This document shows positions 36,963 to 45,561 of a DNA stretch of 64,000 bases, piece after piece. The position numbers and the translations under genes were made by a program. This DNA comes from Paenibacillus spiritus (lineage in GTDB: Bacteria > Bacillota > Bacilli > Paenibacillales > Paenibacillaceae), in contig NZ_VYKK01000028.1 in the NCBI RefSeq assembly GCF_008710135.1, forward strand, positions 62,001-126,000. Reading direction: 5' to 3'. The notes beneath the pieces are model-generated. The model did not search any database, was not told the origin of the DNA, and saw only the letters and a list, made by a program, of their open reading frames with translations. Within the stretch, counting starts at the first letter, position 1; each line of letters starts with the position of its first letter.

Positions 36963-37202
36963 TTATTCTGTGCCGATATCCTTCAACTGGCCCAGCAGGG
37001 CTGCCAGACCATTCGGATTCGCAGAGGCCGACTCCCGGTTCGCCTCCTGGATTTCCAGATAAATCTCTTTGCGGAAGATATCCACATGCTTCGGGGCAAC
37101 CAGGCCCAATTTGATCGTATCTCCTTCTACGGCCAGGACTTTAATCTCGATGTGGTCCTGGATAATGATGCTTTCTCCCTTTTTGCGACTGAGCACAAGC
37201 AT
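36963..37202 (-). CDS. csrA: Carbon storage regulator CsrA
   Basis: A 79-residue RNA-binding dimer that blocks ribosome access to GGA-containing leaders, in Gram-positives chiefly hag. MLVLSRKKGESIIIQDHI opens the beta-barrel, and the conserved GLVAPKHVDIFRKEIYLEI follows. The start ATG at 37202 lies one base after the fliW stop with GGAGGGG 6 bases upstream. Confidence 0.96.
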   Translation of the reverse strand: MLVLSRKKGESIIIQDHIEIKVLAVEGDTIKLGLVAPKHVDIFRKEIYLEIQEANRESASANPNGLAALLGQLKDIGTE

Positions 37203-37203
37203 G

Positions 37204-37656
37204 CTATACCCCTCCTTCTTCCGGCTTGTCCGGTTCGGATATCCAGATCGGCTGTCTGGTCTGGTAACCTGATTGATGAAGGACGACCTGCTTGCCGACA
37301 CGTTTCGCCGGATTCACCACAAGGGGAGCGAGCAGATTCGCGGTCGACTCCTTGATGGAGGACCGGACCGTTGTGATGCAGTAGACCTCTACGCCGGTCT
37401 GATCCGTAATCTCCAGCTCTTCGGCCTCATCGTCGGGCAGATTGAATTGATAATCCGGAAAAAAATAAAAGGGATTCTGCAGCAAAAAGCATAAATCGGC
37501 ATTGTCCAGAGACTGCAAATAATAAAACGGTTCCTGCTCTGCCGGAAGAAGCGCGAAGTTCGTGATATCGTCAAAACCCGGGAGCGACTTGGGCAGGCTC
37601 AGCAACTGCTCCTCTTCGATTTCGAGTGTTCCCCATGCGGTTGTTTCCACTTTCAT
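37204..37656 (-). CDS. fliW: Flagellar assembly factor FliW
   Basis: A 150-residue protein that binds either CsrA (allosterically inhibiting it) or flagellin, forming the homeostatic switch on hag translation. LPGFDDITNFALLP and VEVYCITTV are typical, and ANLLAPLVVNPAKRVGKQVVL is the family's C-terminal signature. AAAGGAGA is 8 bases before the ATG. Expressed with csrA. Confidence 0.95.
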   Translation of the reverse strand: MKVETTAWGTLEIEEEQLLSLPKSLPGFDDITNFALLPAEQEPFYYLQSLDNADLCFLLQNPFYFFPDYQFNLPDDEAEELEITDQTGVEVYCITTVRSSIKESTANLLAPLVVNPAKRVGKQVVLHQSGYQTRQPIWISEPDKPEEGGV

Positions 37657-37721
37657 CCTATAAGTCTCCTTTCAATTCACACCATGCCCGGCGGCCTTTC
37701 TCTCATTATGATGGATCGCCG

Positions 37722-37767
37722 GAAATAAGAAAAGCCACAGCAGGCACGAAACGTTACCTCTATGGCT
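37722..37767 (-). terminator. Terminator between yviE and fliW
   Basis: AGCCATAG (37760-37767) pairs with CTGTGGCT (37733-37740), with one G-U and an added AGG/CCT pairing, followed by TTTTCTT. The T-run is interrupted, so read-through into fliW is possible. Confidence 0.65.
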
Positions 37768-37772
37768 ATTCA

Positions 37773-38336
37773 CTATAATTGCATATCCACTTCGGGCGGA
37801 ATATATTGAACACCGGCATACTGCTTCATATAGAAGCTGATGCTTCCCCGGTTATATTCAATCTGCGGCGCGTGAGCGGTGACCTCCACATTGACTCTGG
37901 AGGGCCTGAACGTAACGGACGGTTCTGTAGTGATAATCCGGATATTCAGATTGTCGCTGGAAGCAGCAGTGCGGGTCTCGGGAAAAGGCTGAGGCTGCCA
38001 GTCCGATCCGTAAATCTCGGCAATGGTGTTCCCGGGACGCTGATAATTCATCATCTGGTCTCCCTGCTGCATGCGCGATGCAATGTTCTGGAGCACCCGC
38101 TGCTTGATGCCGTCATAGATCCTCTGGTTCATCTCCAGCCAGTTGCCGCCGGTCATCGAGGACCGGACCCGGCTTCCGTCAATCCGAAGCTGAGGCGCTT
38201 CGCTCTCGACGCGAAGCTGCCCGGGTGTAGTCTGGATATTCAAATCCGCTTTGGGCTGCCGGATTGAGTAAGCTCCCGGCGTTGTCTGCATCTCCAGAAT
38301 GCCGCGAGTCTGGATGATTTGAAGAACAGGCTGCAC
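37773..38336 (-). CDS. yviE: YviE-like protein, DUF6470 family
   Basis: A 187-residue protein of unknown function, conserved between flgL and fliW. It contains two similar beta segments (LEMQTTPGAYSIRQPKADLNI and LNIQTTPGQLRVESEAPQLRI, overlapping) and a third near the C-terminus. The GTG start has AAGGTGA 4 bases upstream and follows the flgL stop by 11 bases. The name is given by position and length. Confidence 0.75.
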   Translation of the reverse strand: MQPVLQIIQTRGILEMQTTPGAYSIRQPKADLNIQTTPGQLRVESEAPQLRIDGSRVRSSMTGGNWLEMNQRIYDGIKQRVLQNIASRMQQGDQMMNYQRPGNTIAEIYGSDWQPQPFPETRTAASSDNLNIRIITTEPSVTFRPSRVNVEVTAHAPQIEYNRGSISFYMKQYAGVQYIPPEVDMQL

Positions 38337-38347
38337 GCCGTCACCTT

Positions 38348-39241
38348 CTATCTAATGAAGTCCACGAGAGAGTTCTGGATAATCTTGGCTCCGACGGAGA
38401 GAGAAGCATTGTAGATATTCTCCTCTACCTTGGAGCGCATCAACAACTCTGCATAATCTCCGTCTTCCGTCTTGGACTGAAGATCCGTGAGATTCGTCTC
38501 CAGGTCGCTGAGCCGACCCTGCATCAGCTCGACGCGGTTCGTTTTGGCGCCGACATCCGCCTGGACAGCCAGCATTTTGTCGGTGCGCGAGTCGATCTTC
38601 GACAATTCGCTGGACAGGGCGGTCTGATTGCCGCTGGTCAGCGCTTGGGAAATATTATCGAGAATAGCGAATATGTTATCCGGATCGCTTTTGGCGCCGA
38701 AGAAGTCATTGCCCGTCACATTGATCGGAAGCTGCACACTTTCTCCGATGGTGTAATTGATCGGACCGGTATCCGTAATCGTATTCTTGGGGTCTGCGGA
38801 ATCGTAAGGCTTATCGGTGTACTGCTGTCCGTTGAAGATATACTTCCCGTTCAGCTGGCTGTTCGCAATATCCACCATCTGCGCCTTCAGTTGGGTAACC
38901 TCGGCATTGATACTGTCGAGTGCAGACTGGGGATTGGTTCCGGTGGCTCCGTTGACTGTGAGCTCGCGCAGACGCTGAACGACTTCTCCCGCCTGCGACA
39001 TAATCGTATCGTTGTAATCCAGCCAGGAGACCGTACTGTCCAAGTTCTTCTGGTACTGCTCATTGGCCGACAGCTCGCTCCGATACCGCAGGGAATACGT
39101 AATGCCTACCGGGTCATCGGAAGGCTTATTGATTTTGCGCCCCGTCGCCAGCTGCAGCTGGGTGTCGTTCATTGCCCGGTTATTGCGGTTCAGGTTAAGC
39201 AGCAGCTGGGAATTCATCATGTTGGATGTAACTCTTAGCAT
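38348..39241 (-). CDS. flgL: Hook-filament junction protein FlgL
   Basis: HAP3, the second junction protein between hook and filament, 297 residues. The flagellin-like N-terminus (MLRVTSNMMNSQLLLNLNRN, QLATGRKINKPSDDPVGITY) and C-terminus (LLMRSKVEENIYNASLSVGAKI) flank a variable centre. GGAGG is 8 bases before the ATG. Co-transcribed with flgK. Confidence 0.95.
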   Translation of the reverse strand: MLRVTSNMMNSQLLLNLNRNNRAMNDTQLQLATGRKINKPSDDPVGITYSLRYRSELSANEQYQKNLDSTVSWLDYNDTIMSQAGEVVQRLRELTVNGATGTNPQSALDSINAEVTQLKAQMVDIANSQLNGKYIFNGQQYTDKPYDSADPKNTITDTGPINYTIGESVQLPINVTGNDFFGAKSDPDNIFAILDNISQALTSGNQTALSSELSKIDSRTDKMLAVQADVGAKTNRVELMQGRLSDLETNLTDLQSKTEDGDYAELLMRSKVEENIYNASLSVGAKIIQNSLVDFIR

Positions 39242-39258
39242 GTCTCCGTCCTCCTTCC

Positions 39259-40863
39259 TTATCTGCCGACCGTACCGGTAGCATTGATCAGTTTATCGAG
39301 CATTTCATCATAGGTGGTCATAAAACGCGCAGCGGCGCTGTAGGCATGCTGGAAGACCAGCATATTAGACATTTCTTCGTCAAGCGACACCCCGCTCACC
39401 GACTGTCGTCTGGCATTGACCTGTTCCACCAGGTAATTGGAGTTCTCCGTCTGCCGGGTGGCTTCCTGTGATTGAACGCCGAGCTGACCGATCATCGTCT
39501 TGTAAAAAGAACCCGGCGTTCCCTTGATGCCGGTTGAAGACGCGAAGGTTCCCGTCTGCTGATTGGAAATCAGCAGCGCAAGGGTGTTGTTGCCCTGCAT
39601 CACCTTTTCCTGATCGCCCGTCCCCGAGGTGCGCAGGGAAGTGGCAAGCAGATTGGCGTCGGCCGCAATCTCGGGATTGAAGACGATGTTCCCGGCTGTA
39701 ATCGTATCGCCGTCTCCGTTAATTGTGAACAGAGGTTTGCCCGGCGCGAGCGTGCCGTCCATCGTATAACCAAGCTGGTGCAGGCCGTTCAGACCGTTCA
39801 CCGTCGTCTTGACGTCGGCGTTCAGTGTCGCTCCCTGCGGCATAGCCTGGCCTGCGGCAAGCGTTGCCGCTGTGCCGTCCGCCTGAATAATCGACGCATC
39901 GCTCGTGAGAACCGTTCCCTGCGGCAGGACCGAACCCTTGGGTACGGTAATCTCCACGGCTCCGGTTGCCATCGTCCGGGCCAAGTTGTCGAGCTGGGCT
40001 TTATAATCGCTGACGTATTTCTTGCTGGAGGCAATCATGCCGTAGACTTCGCCGGATTTGAGATCTCCGGTGGAACCGTCTCCGTATGCGCTGTTCAGCG
40101 TTTCAGAAGTTACCGGGGAGGCGGTGAAGCCTTGAACAAGCGTGGTGGAGCCCATCGCAATGTTGTAGCCGGTTCCCGTCTCCAGAACGCTGACATTCAT
40201 AATCTTGGACAGCTTGTCCGTCAGCAGATCGCGCTGGTCCCGCAGGTCGTTGGCCTTGTCGCCCATGCTCTCGATCCGAAAGATAGATTGATTCAGGTCG
40301 GCAATGGAGGACAGGTAGCCGTTAATTTCCGTAGACTTAACATCGACATTAGTCGAAAGGTCGCTGTCGAGATTCTGCAGCTGCCGGCTCATGTAATTCA
40401 GGGCATCCGTCAGAGACTGCGCAGTCTGAACCACGATCTTTCGGGCGGTGCCGTCTTCCGGATTCTTGCTGAGGTCCGACCAGGATTTCCAGAACTTATC
40501 CATAACGGTGCTGATTCCCGTGTCGGACGGCTCCTGGAAGATGGACTCCAGTTTGTCCAGCGTATCCGACTGAATCGTCCAGCTGCCGAGAGCGGCATTC
40601 TCTCCCCGGTACTGATCGTCCAGGAAAGTCTCGCGAACCCGTTCAATGGAACCGAATTCGACGCCTGTACCGAGCTGTCCCGGTACGGTCGAGTTCCCGA
40701 ACCCGTAGGCTTCGATGGGACGGGAAGCCGTCATTTTGACAGTCTGGCGCGTATAGCCCTCCGTATTGGCATTGGCAATGTTGTGCCCGGTGGTGTTGAG
40801 CGCGGCGGTCTGGGTGAACAGACTGCGCCGAGCCGTCTCTATGGAGTGGAAAGTAGATGTCAC
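39259..40863 (-). CDS. flgK: Hook-filament junction protein FlgK
   Basis: HAP1, which joins hook to FlgL, 534 residues. N-terminal FHSIETARRSLFTQTAALNT and NIANANTEGYTRQTVKM, and C-terminal VSLDEEMSNMLVFQHAYSAAARFMTTYDEMLD, are the rod/hook family signatures. The start is GTG with GGAGG 10 bases upstream. The D2/D3 centre (about 290-400) contains two near-repeats, VLPQGTVLTSDASII and AMPQGATLNADVKT. Confidence 0.95.
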   Translation of the reverse strand: MTSTFHSIETARRSLFTQTAALNTTGHNIANANTEGYTRQTVKMTASRPIEAYGFGNSTVPGQLGTGVEFGSIERVRETFLDDQYRGENAALGSWTIQSDTLDKLESIFQEPSDTGISTVMDKFWKSWSDLSKNPEDGTARKIVVQTAQSLTDALNYMSRQLQNLDSDLSTNVDVKSTEINGYLSSIADLNQSIFRIESMGDKANDLRDQRDLLTDKLSKIMNVSVLETGTGYNIAMGSTTLVQGFTASPVTSETLNSAYGDGSTGDLKSGEVYGMIASSKKYVSDYKAQLDNLARTMATGAVEITVPKGSVLPQGTVLTSDASIIQADGTAATLAAGQAMPQGATLNADVKTTVNGLNGLHQLGYTMDGTLAPGKPLFTINGDGDTITAGNIVFNPEIAADANLLATSLRTSGTGDQEKVMQGNNTLALLISNQQTGTFASSTGIKGTPGSFYKTMIGQLGVQSQEATRQTENSNYLVEQVNARRQSVSGVSLDEEMSNMLVFQHAYSAAARFMTTYDEMLDKLINATGTVGR

Positions 40864-41020
40864 TGGAAATGTTCCTCCTCATGCTCATTCGAAGGCTTAG
40901 CGCTTCCCGAGCATCTGATCATGAATTCATGCCGGTTCAAAGGCCCCGGATAAAGAAGAAACGGCTCGCCGTCGCCCTGGATAAGTTGGCGGTTAACCGT
41001 TTTGAGCGTCATTATTCAGA

Positions 41021-41048
41021 TTATCGGCATATCGGCGCAAATCCTTTA
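41021..41048 (-). promoter_or_regulatory. Probable sigma-D promoter of flgK-flgL
   Basis: TAAA (41045-41048), 16 bases, then GCCGATAA (41021-41028); a GCCGATAT (41029-41036) overlaps the spacer, giving a tandem -10. It lies in the 200-base flgN-flgK gap, which holds nothing else I recognise. Confidence 0.6.
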
Positions 41049-41063
41049 ATGGCTTCAGGAGGA

Positions 41064-41564
41064 TTATCCCCGCGCATCGAACAATCCCGGACGTTTAAGC
41101 GCGACAGGCCCGCTGGCGGGATGCTGATAGGTTACTTCCTGACTGGGCCTGCCTACAAGCAGATCCAGAGAATAATCAATAAAATCCAGCGACTGTTCAA
41201 TCAGCCTCTGATTCAGCTCATTGGCTTTCTTCAAGCGGCTGAGCGTATCTGCCAGCTGGCCCTGAATATGCAGCAGGCGGGCTTTATCGTCGGGATCAAA
41301 GACCAGCCGGGACAGCTCGGTTAAGTTCAACTGCAGATTCGAGCGGATGCCCACACTCTGAAGGAAGGTGTAAGCCGCCTGCTCCCGCTCTTTCTCGAGC
41401 TGCCCGCTGAGCTTCATTAATCTGGATTCTTTGGTGAGGATTTCGGTGAGCTGATCGATATTGTTGGTCATGATCGCCTGTTTCTTGGAGGCGGCCAGAT
41501 CCAGCATTTGACGGTGGCTGTCATCCAGCCGCTCCAGCAGCTCAATCAAAGATGTTACTGACAT
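41064..41564 (-). CDS. flgN: FlgN-family export chaperone
   Basis: A 166-residue helical protein; FlgN is the chaperone for FlgK and FlgL. The sequence LIELLERLDDSHRQMLDLAASKKQAI and the LSRLKKANELNQRLIEQSLDFIDYSLDLL tail (read in two parts) are typical of the family. The ATG at 41564 has AGGTGA 8 bases upstream; an in-frame GTG four codons earlier abuts the flgM stop and has a worse site. Confidence 0.88.
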   Translation of the reverse strand: MSVTSLIELLERLDDSHRQMLDLAASKKQAIMTNNIDQLTEILTKESRLMKLSGQLEKEREQAAYTFLQSVGIRSNLQLNLTELSRLVFDPDDKARLLHIQGQLADTLSRLKKANELNQRLIEQSLDFIDYSLDLLVGRPSQEVTYQHPASGPVALKRPGLFDARG

Positions 41565-41576
41565 AGATGCATTCAC

Positions 41577-41864
41577 CTAATTCTCGGAGGATGGCTTGAA
41601 GTAAGGGGCGAGTTTATCTGCGAGTTTGGCGGCGTCAACATGGTAGGTTCCGGCGGATACTTGCTGTTTCAGGCTTTCAATACGGGCGGCGCGTTCGGTG
41701 TCGACTTTCGTATTGTTCTGCGCTTCCAGCAGCTTCATCGCCTCAGTCGAAATCGTGACTTCATCCTTGCGCGTAGTCTTCTTCATGGCTTCCTGCCTTT
41801 GCGATTCCATATTTCGTTGATACGGATTAATCGCATTAATTCGTCCGGTATCGTTGATTTTCAC
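41577..41864 (-). CDS. flgM: Anti-sigma-D factor FlgM
   Basis: FlgM holds sigma-D inactive until the hook is complete and FlgM is removed. It is 95 residues with the conserved C-terminal region VDTERAARIESLKQQVSAG and YHVDAAKLADKLAPYF. The start is GTG at 41862-41864, 7 bases after GAAGGTG, giving a protein that begins KINDTGRINAINPYQ after the initiator, typical of Bacillus FlgM. The frame extension to 41954 crosses its promoter. Confidence 0.93.
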   Translation of the reverse strand: MKINDTGRINAINPYQRNMESQRQEAMKKTTRKDEVTISTEAMKLLEAQNNTKVDTERAARIESLKQQVSAGTYHVDAAKLADKLAPYFKPSSEN

Positions 41865-41913
41865 AATTATACACCTTCTTTCTAATGTAAAAGGCCGATA
41901 ATCTTTACTAAGT

Positions 41914-41941
41914 TTATCGACCATTATTGAACCATTCTTTA
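41914..41941 (-). promoter_or_regulatory. Sigma-D promoter of flgM
   Basis: TAAA (41938-41941), 16 bases, then GTCGATAA (41914-41921), 50 bases before flgM. The spacing and -10 variant resemble those of the flgK promoter. Control of flgM by the sigma factor it inhibits is the known feedback loop. Confidence 0.65.
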
Positions 41942-41979
41942 TAGCGCAGGCCAATTTTTACGTCCCAAATTCCATTTCC

Positions 41980-42390
41980 TTACCGGTCGCGAAGCTTATC
42001 CACCGCTTTATAAGCCCCATGTCCGGCACGCTTGGCGGCTTCGGCGTCGGCAGCCTCTTTGGCGGCCTGGGTTAAATCCTTGGTTAACCTGGATCGGCAA
42101 TTGTCGCACATATGCCCCTCCCGGATCAGGGTGCCGCACACCTCGCAGGGATAGGTCATATTCGGCGCGTTGGCGATCGAAATGCGTCCTTCGCGGATAA
42201 ACCGGGTGATCTCCTTGATCGGTATTTCCGTTGCGTCGGACAGCTCCTGAATATTGGCGCCGCGGTGCTCTCTCAAATATTTGACGCAGGTCTCGTACTG
42301 CTTCTCCAATTCTTTAAAGCAGAACTGGCACATTTCGGACGGATTCTTGACATACAAACGGCCGCATCTTGGGCAATTATCGAGGTTCAT
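41980..42390 (-). CDS. yvyF: YvyF family flagellar operon protein
   Basis: A 136-residue protein with two zinc-ribbon pairs (CPRC 6-9 with C21/C24, and CEVC with CDNC near residues 82-98), separated by a helix-turn-helix-like stretch (NIQELSDATEIPIKEITRFI). A regulator or adaptor in the flagellar cluster is suspected; function is not settled. GAAGGAG is 11 bases before the ATG. Confidence 0.85.
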   Translation of the reverse strand: MNLDNCPRCGRLYVKNPSEMCQFCFKELEKQYETCVKYLREHRGANIQELSDATEIPIKEITRFIREGRISIANAPNMTYPCEVCGTLIREGHMCDNCRSRLTKDLTQAAKEAADAEAAKRAGHGAYKAVDKLRDR

Positions 42391-42525
42391 CTGCCGTGCC
42401 GCTCCTTCCTTACCCTGTTATTCTTAACCGAAACTCTATGATTTCTACATTACATGATTGCGGCGGGTTCGTCTATCTCCGCCAGACGTCCGCTCCGCAT
42501 TTTTTGGACTTCGGGAGCTCCATGC

Positions 42526-43434
42526 CTAGGAACGCGCCCAGGTCAGACTGTAGAGCTGCATATTCATTCCGCAGCTTGCAAGCAGCTCTGCCAGCGCCTC
42601 GCAGCAGGCGGTGACGGTCGCGCCGGTGGTATAGATATCATCCACCACGACGACTCTCAGGGCGCGTCCTTCCCGGACCGGACCGGGAGCCAGCCATCGC
42701 CGGAGCATCTCAGGGGCCTCCGGGTCCGGAACAAACACCCGCTTCATGTCTGCGATTCGCTCGGCTCTTCCCTTGAAGCTCTGCTTGCCGGTATGACGGG
42801 AGCGCGCAAGCAAGGGAAGCACTTCCAGACCCTGGCGTCCGGCCAGAAGACAGGCCAGCTCCTCGGCCTGGTTGAACCCCCGCTCCCCAAGACGGACCGC
42901 GCTGACCGGCACGGGGACGAGCAGGTCAGCCTGCCAGGACCGCCCGGCTCTCGGTCCCGCCGGATGGGCGGCACCCAGCGCGTTTTGCAGCCAAGCGAAG
43001 GCCCGCGGCAGAACACCTGCGTCAACCGCAGCTTCTCCCCGGATGGCAGCGTTCCTCTCCAGCCTTCCCCTCTCTTCCGCAAGCCGCAGGTACGCCTGCT
43101 CCAGCATCCGCCCCAGCGGCTCGGCAAACCGCTGGTCTCCCCGGTACTTGTACCGGCCCAGCCAATCCCGCATCGCATCGGAATAGGCGACGGCGCTGCG
43201 GTTGCAGATCCAGGCCGATAACCGCGCCGACCCTCTGGCGCAGTCCGGACAGCCTGACGGCCGTCCGCATTTGCGGCAGCGGGGCCGCTCAATCCACGGA
43301 ACCTCCGCCGCGCATTTTCGGCAAATCCCGGGAAGCACGGGTGAAGGATCGCCCCGCCGTCCGCAAGCCAGACAGCCAAAGGAAGCAGGAGCCAGCAGAG
43401 CTTCCAAAATGGCGAAGCCGTTCCGCTTCTTCAT
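42526..43434 (-). CDS. comFC: ComFC phosphoribosyltransferase-like competence protein
   Basis: A 302-residue cytoplasmic protein of the ComFC/GntX family, which works with ComFA during DNA uptake. N-terminal cysteine pairs (CLACGRRG, CRKC, CRKCGRPSGCPDC) form zinc sites. The PRPP-binding loop VVVVDDIYTTGAT is at about 261-273. The ATG overlaps the comFA stop as ATGA. No comFB lies between comFA and comFC, unlike B. subtilis. Confidence 0.92.
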   Translation of the reverse strand: MKKRNGFAILEALLAPASFGCLACGRRGDPSPVLPGICRKCAAEVPWIERPRCRKCGRPSGCPDCARGSARLSAWICNRSAVAYSDAMRDWLGRYKYRGDQRFAEPLGRMLEQAYLRLAEERGRLERNAAIRGEAAVDAGVLPRAFAWLQNALGAAHPAGPRAGRSWQADLLVPVPVSAVRLGERGFNQAEELACLLAGRQGLEVLPLLARSRHTGKQSFKGRAERIADMKRVFVPDPEAPEMLRRWLAPGPVREGRALRVVVVDDIYTTGATVTACCEALAELLASCGMNMQLYSLTWARS

Positions 43435-45398
43435 CGGACTCCCCCCTTCCGGTGCGCGGCAAGATAGCCGCTTCGCCGGGCTACCCGGTTCATCGTCCGG
43501 ATCTCGCGGCAGGCGTTGCGCTGGGCGCGGGTCCAGGAGACGGCCGCATACCGGACGCAGCCATTCGGGTCCTCCTTGGATCTTCCCGCCCGTCCGGCCA
43601 TCTGAATCAGCGCCGCTTCGTCAAAGAGCGGATTATCGGCATCCAGAATGTAGACATCGCTTCCCGGGACGGTAACCCCCCGTTCCAGAATGGTCGTTGT
43701 CAGCAGCACCCGGATCTCCCGTTTCCGGAAAGCTTCCACGGTTTCATTCCGGTCCGGGTCCCGGGAGGAAGTGCCTTTTGCCGGAACGGAATCCGGCAGT
43801 ATCCGGCGGACCAGAGCGAGGAGCGGCTCAATATCTGCGATCCGGGGAACGAAGACGAAGACCTGGGCGCCCCGCTCCACCGAGTGAAGCAGCTCCTCCC
43901 GAAGACGTGAAGGAAGACTCCCCCGCTTCAAGCATTGCGATAGCCCCGGCATGGCAATCCGGCGCGGTACGGGGAGAGGATGGCCGTGGTAGCGGACCGG
44001 CACCCGGGCGGCTCCCGCCCGGCCTTGCCGGACATCAGCCCGCAGCCCGGCGGGCGGCGTCGCGGACAGATACAGGAAGAACCCGCCGGGCCGGCAGGAC
44101 GATTCAGCGGCGTAGCTCAGCATCGGATCGTTATGGTAAGGAAAGGCGTCCAGCTCATCGATAATGACCAGATCGAAGGCCCGGTAGAACCGCAGCAGCT
44201 GATGGGTGGTCGCCACCGTCAGGCTCGCCTCTCTCCAGCGGTCGGCGCTCCCTCCGTACAGGACGGCTCTGCTGTATTCCGGGAACGCTCTGGCCAGCCG
44301 CGGGGCCAGTTCCAGCACCACATCACGGCGCGGCGTAGCCACCAGTACCCGTCCGCCCGCGGCGAGAACCGAATCCAGCAGCGGAAAAAGCATTTCCGTC
44401 TTGCCCGCTCCGGTTACGGCCCACAGCAGAAACCGCCCGGGCGGCTTATCCGGCCGCGGACCGGCCGGGCCTTGGGCCGCTGCGCCCCGGCCCAGGGGCG
44501 GCCGCTCACGCCCGGCCGCCATGGCCGCCAGCGCCGCTTCGGCGGCCCGCGCCTGCGGCGCGCTCAGGCCCCAGCGCTGCGCGGCTGGGGCTCCGCCTGC
44601 GGCCGTGCCCCGCACGGCCGGCCCGGGCGGCGCGCTGCGCAGCAGCAGCGCGCAGGAGCGGCTGCGCCCGAGCGCGAGGCAGGCCTCGCAGTAGGCGCAG
44701 CCGTCCAGGCCGCACGCGGCGCAGGCCGTGCGGCCCTCTGCGGCGCTGCCGCAGCGCAGGCAGCGCGGGCCGTCCGCGGCGCTTAAGGCGCGCCGCGGGA
44801 GGAGGCGCCGGCGCAGCCCGGCGCGGAGGGTCCCGGGCCGCGCGCCGGAGGAGCGCGGCTGCACGGCGGCCTGCAGGTCCAGCCGGCCCTGCAGGTAGGC
44901 GAGCTGCGCCGCGCTGCGCCACGGCGCGGCAAGAAGCTCCGGCGCCTGCTCGGCCAGCAGCGCCTCGGCCTCTTCCGCCAGCAGCGAGCGGCCCTTCAGC
45001 AGCCCGGCAAGCCGGCCCGCGCTGTCCAGCAGCGCTGCCGCGGAGGGGAGCTGCGGCTCCTCGCCTCCGCCACACTCCGGCCAACCGCCGGGCTTCACGC
45101 CGGAGGAGCCCGGGGTTCCATGCCGGCCGCCGCTGATTTCCTTCATGAGAACGCTGAAGTGTTCTCTCCATCTGTCCCTGTCCCAGCGCTGCATGTCCGG
45201 CTCAGGCCGGAACCTGCGGAGCGCTTCCGACGCCCAGCTCAGCGGCAGAGCGGGGTGCAGAAGAACCGGCCGGCCCGGGTAGGGTTCTGGTCCGGCGAGC
45301 CCTTGTCCGCTCCACCACCACTGATCGACTCTCCAGTCCACCGTCAGCCGCAAGCGCCACTCCCTCTTGTCCATAACGGCATAAACCCCTGCTTTCAT
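43431..45398 (-). CDS. comFA: ComFA DNA-uptake helicase
   Basis: A 655-residue superfamily 2 ATPase that helps pull single-stranded DNA through ComEC. A four-cysteine zinc region (CLRCG, CAACG, CAYCEAC; about residues 213-240) precedes the helicase core with Walker A TGAGKTEM (Lys333) and a DEAD-like DELDAF. C-terminal motif AGRAGRSKEDPNG is motif VI. The ATG at 45398 lies 6 bases after GGAGGAGG. Residues about 120-325 are extremely Ala/Arg/Gly-rich, and the DNA there (about 44460-45060) is strikingly GC-rich. Confidence 0.9.
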   Translation of the reverse strand: MKAGVYAVMDKREWRLRLTVDWRVDQWWWSGQGLAGPEPYPGRPVLLHPALPLSWASEALRRFRPEPDMQRWDRDRWREHFSVLMKEISGGRHGTPGSSGVKPGGWPECGGGEEPQLPSAAALLDSAGRLAGLLKGRSLLAEEAEALLAEQAPELLAAPWRSAAQLAYLQGRLDLQAAVQPRSSGARPGTLRAGLRRRLLPRRALSAADGPRCLRCGSAAEGRTACAACGLDGCAYCEACLALGRSRSCALLLRSAPPGPAVRGTAAGGAPAAQRWGLSAPQARAAEAALAAMAAGRERPPLGRGAAAQGPAGPRPDKPPGRFLLWAVTGAGKTEMLFPLLDSVLAAGGRVLVATPRRDVVLELAPRLARAFPEYSRAVLYGGSADRWREASLTVATTHQLLRFYRAFDLVIIDELDAFPYHNDPMLSYAAESSCRPGGFFLYLSATPPAGLRADVRQGRAGAARVPVRYHGHPLPVPRRIAMPGLSQCLKRGSLPSRLREELLHSVERGAQVFVFVPRIADIEPLLALVRRILPDSVPAKGTSSRDPDRNETVEAFRKREIRVLLTTTILERGVTVPGSDVYILDADNPLFDEAALIQMAGRAGRSKEDPNGCVRYAAVSWTRAQRNACREIRTMNRVARRSGYLAAHRKGGVR

Positions 45399-45466
45399 TA
45401 CGTTCCTCCTCCTTGTCCCATTCTTATTCATCATGTAATGGATGCGCTCTTAAGGCCCCGGACAAC

Positions 45467-45509
45467 GCAAAAAGCACACTTGCTCCCCGCAGGGACCACA
45501 AGTGTGCTT
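45467..45509 (-). terminator. Intrinsic terminator upstream of comFA
   Basis: Perfect 11-base arms AAGCACACTTG (45499-45509) and CAAGTGTGCTT (45472-45482) followed by Ts. It ends the small gene at 45562-45990. Confidence 0.9.
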
Positions 45510-45561
45510 CACTTTGGTCTTCCCATTCCTGATTCGGCCTCTATCGGTTTCTTCCGTGTCC

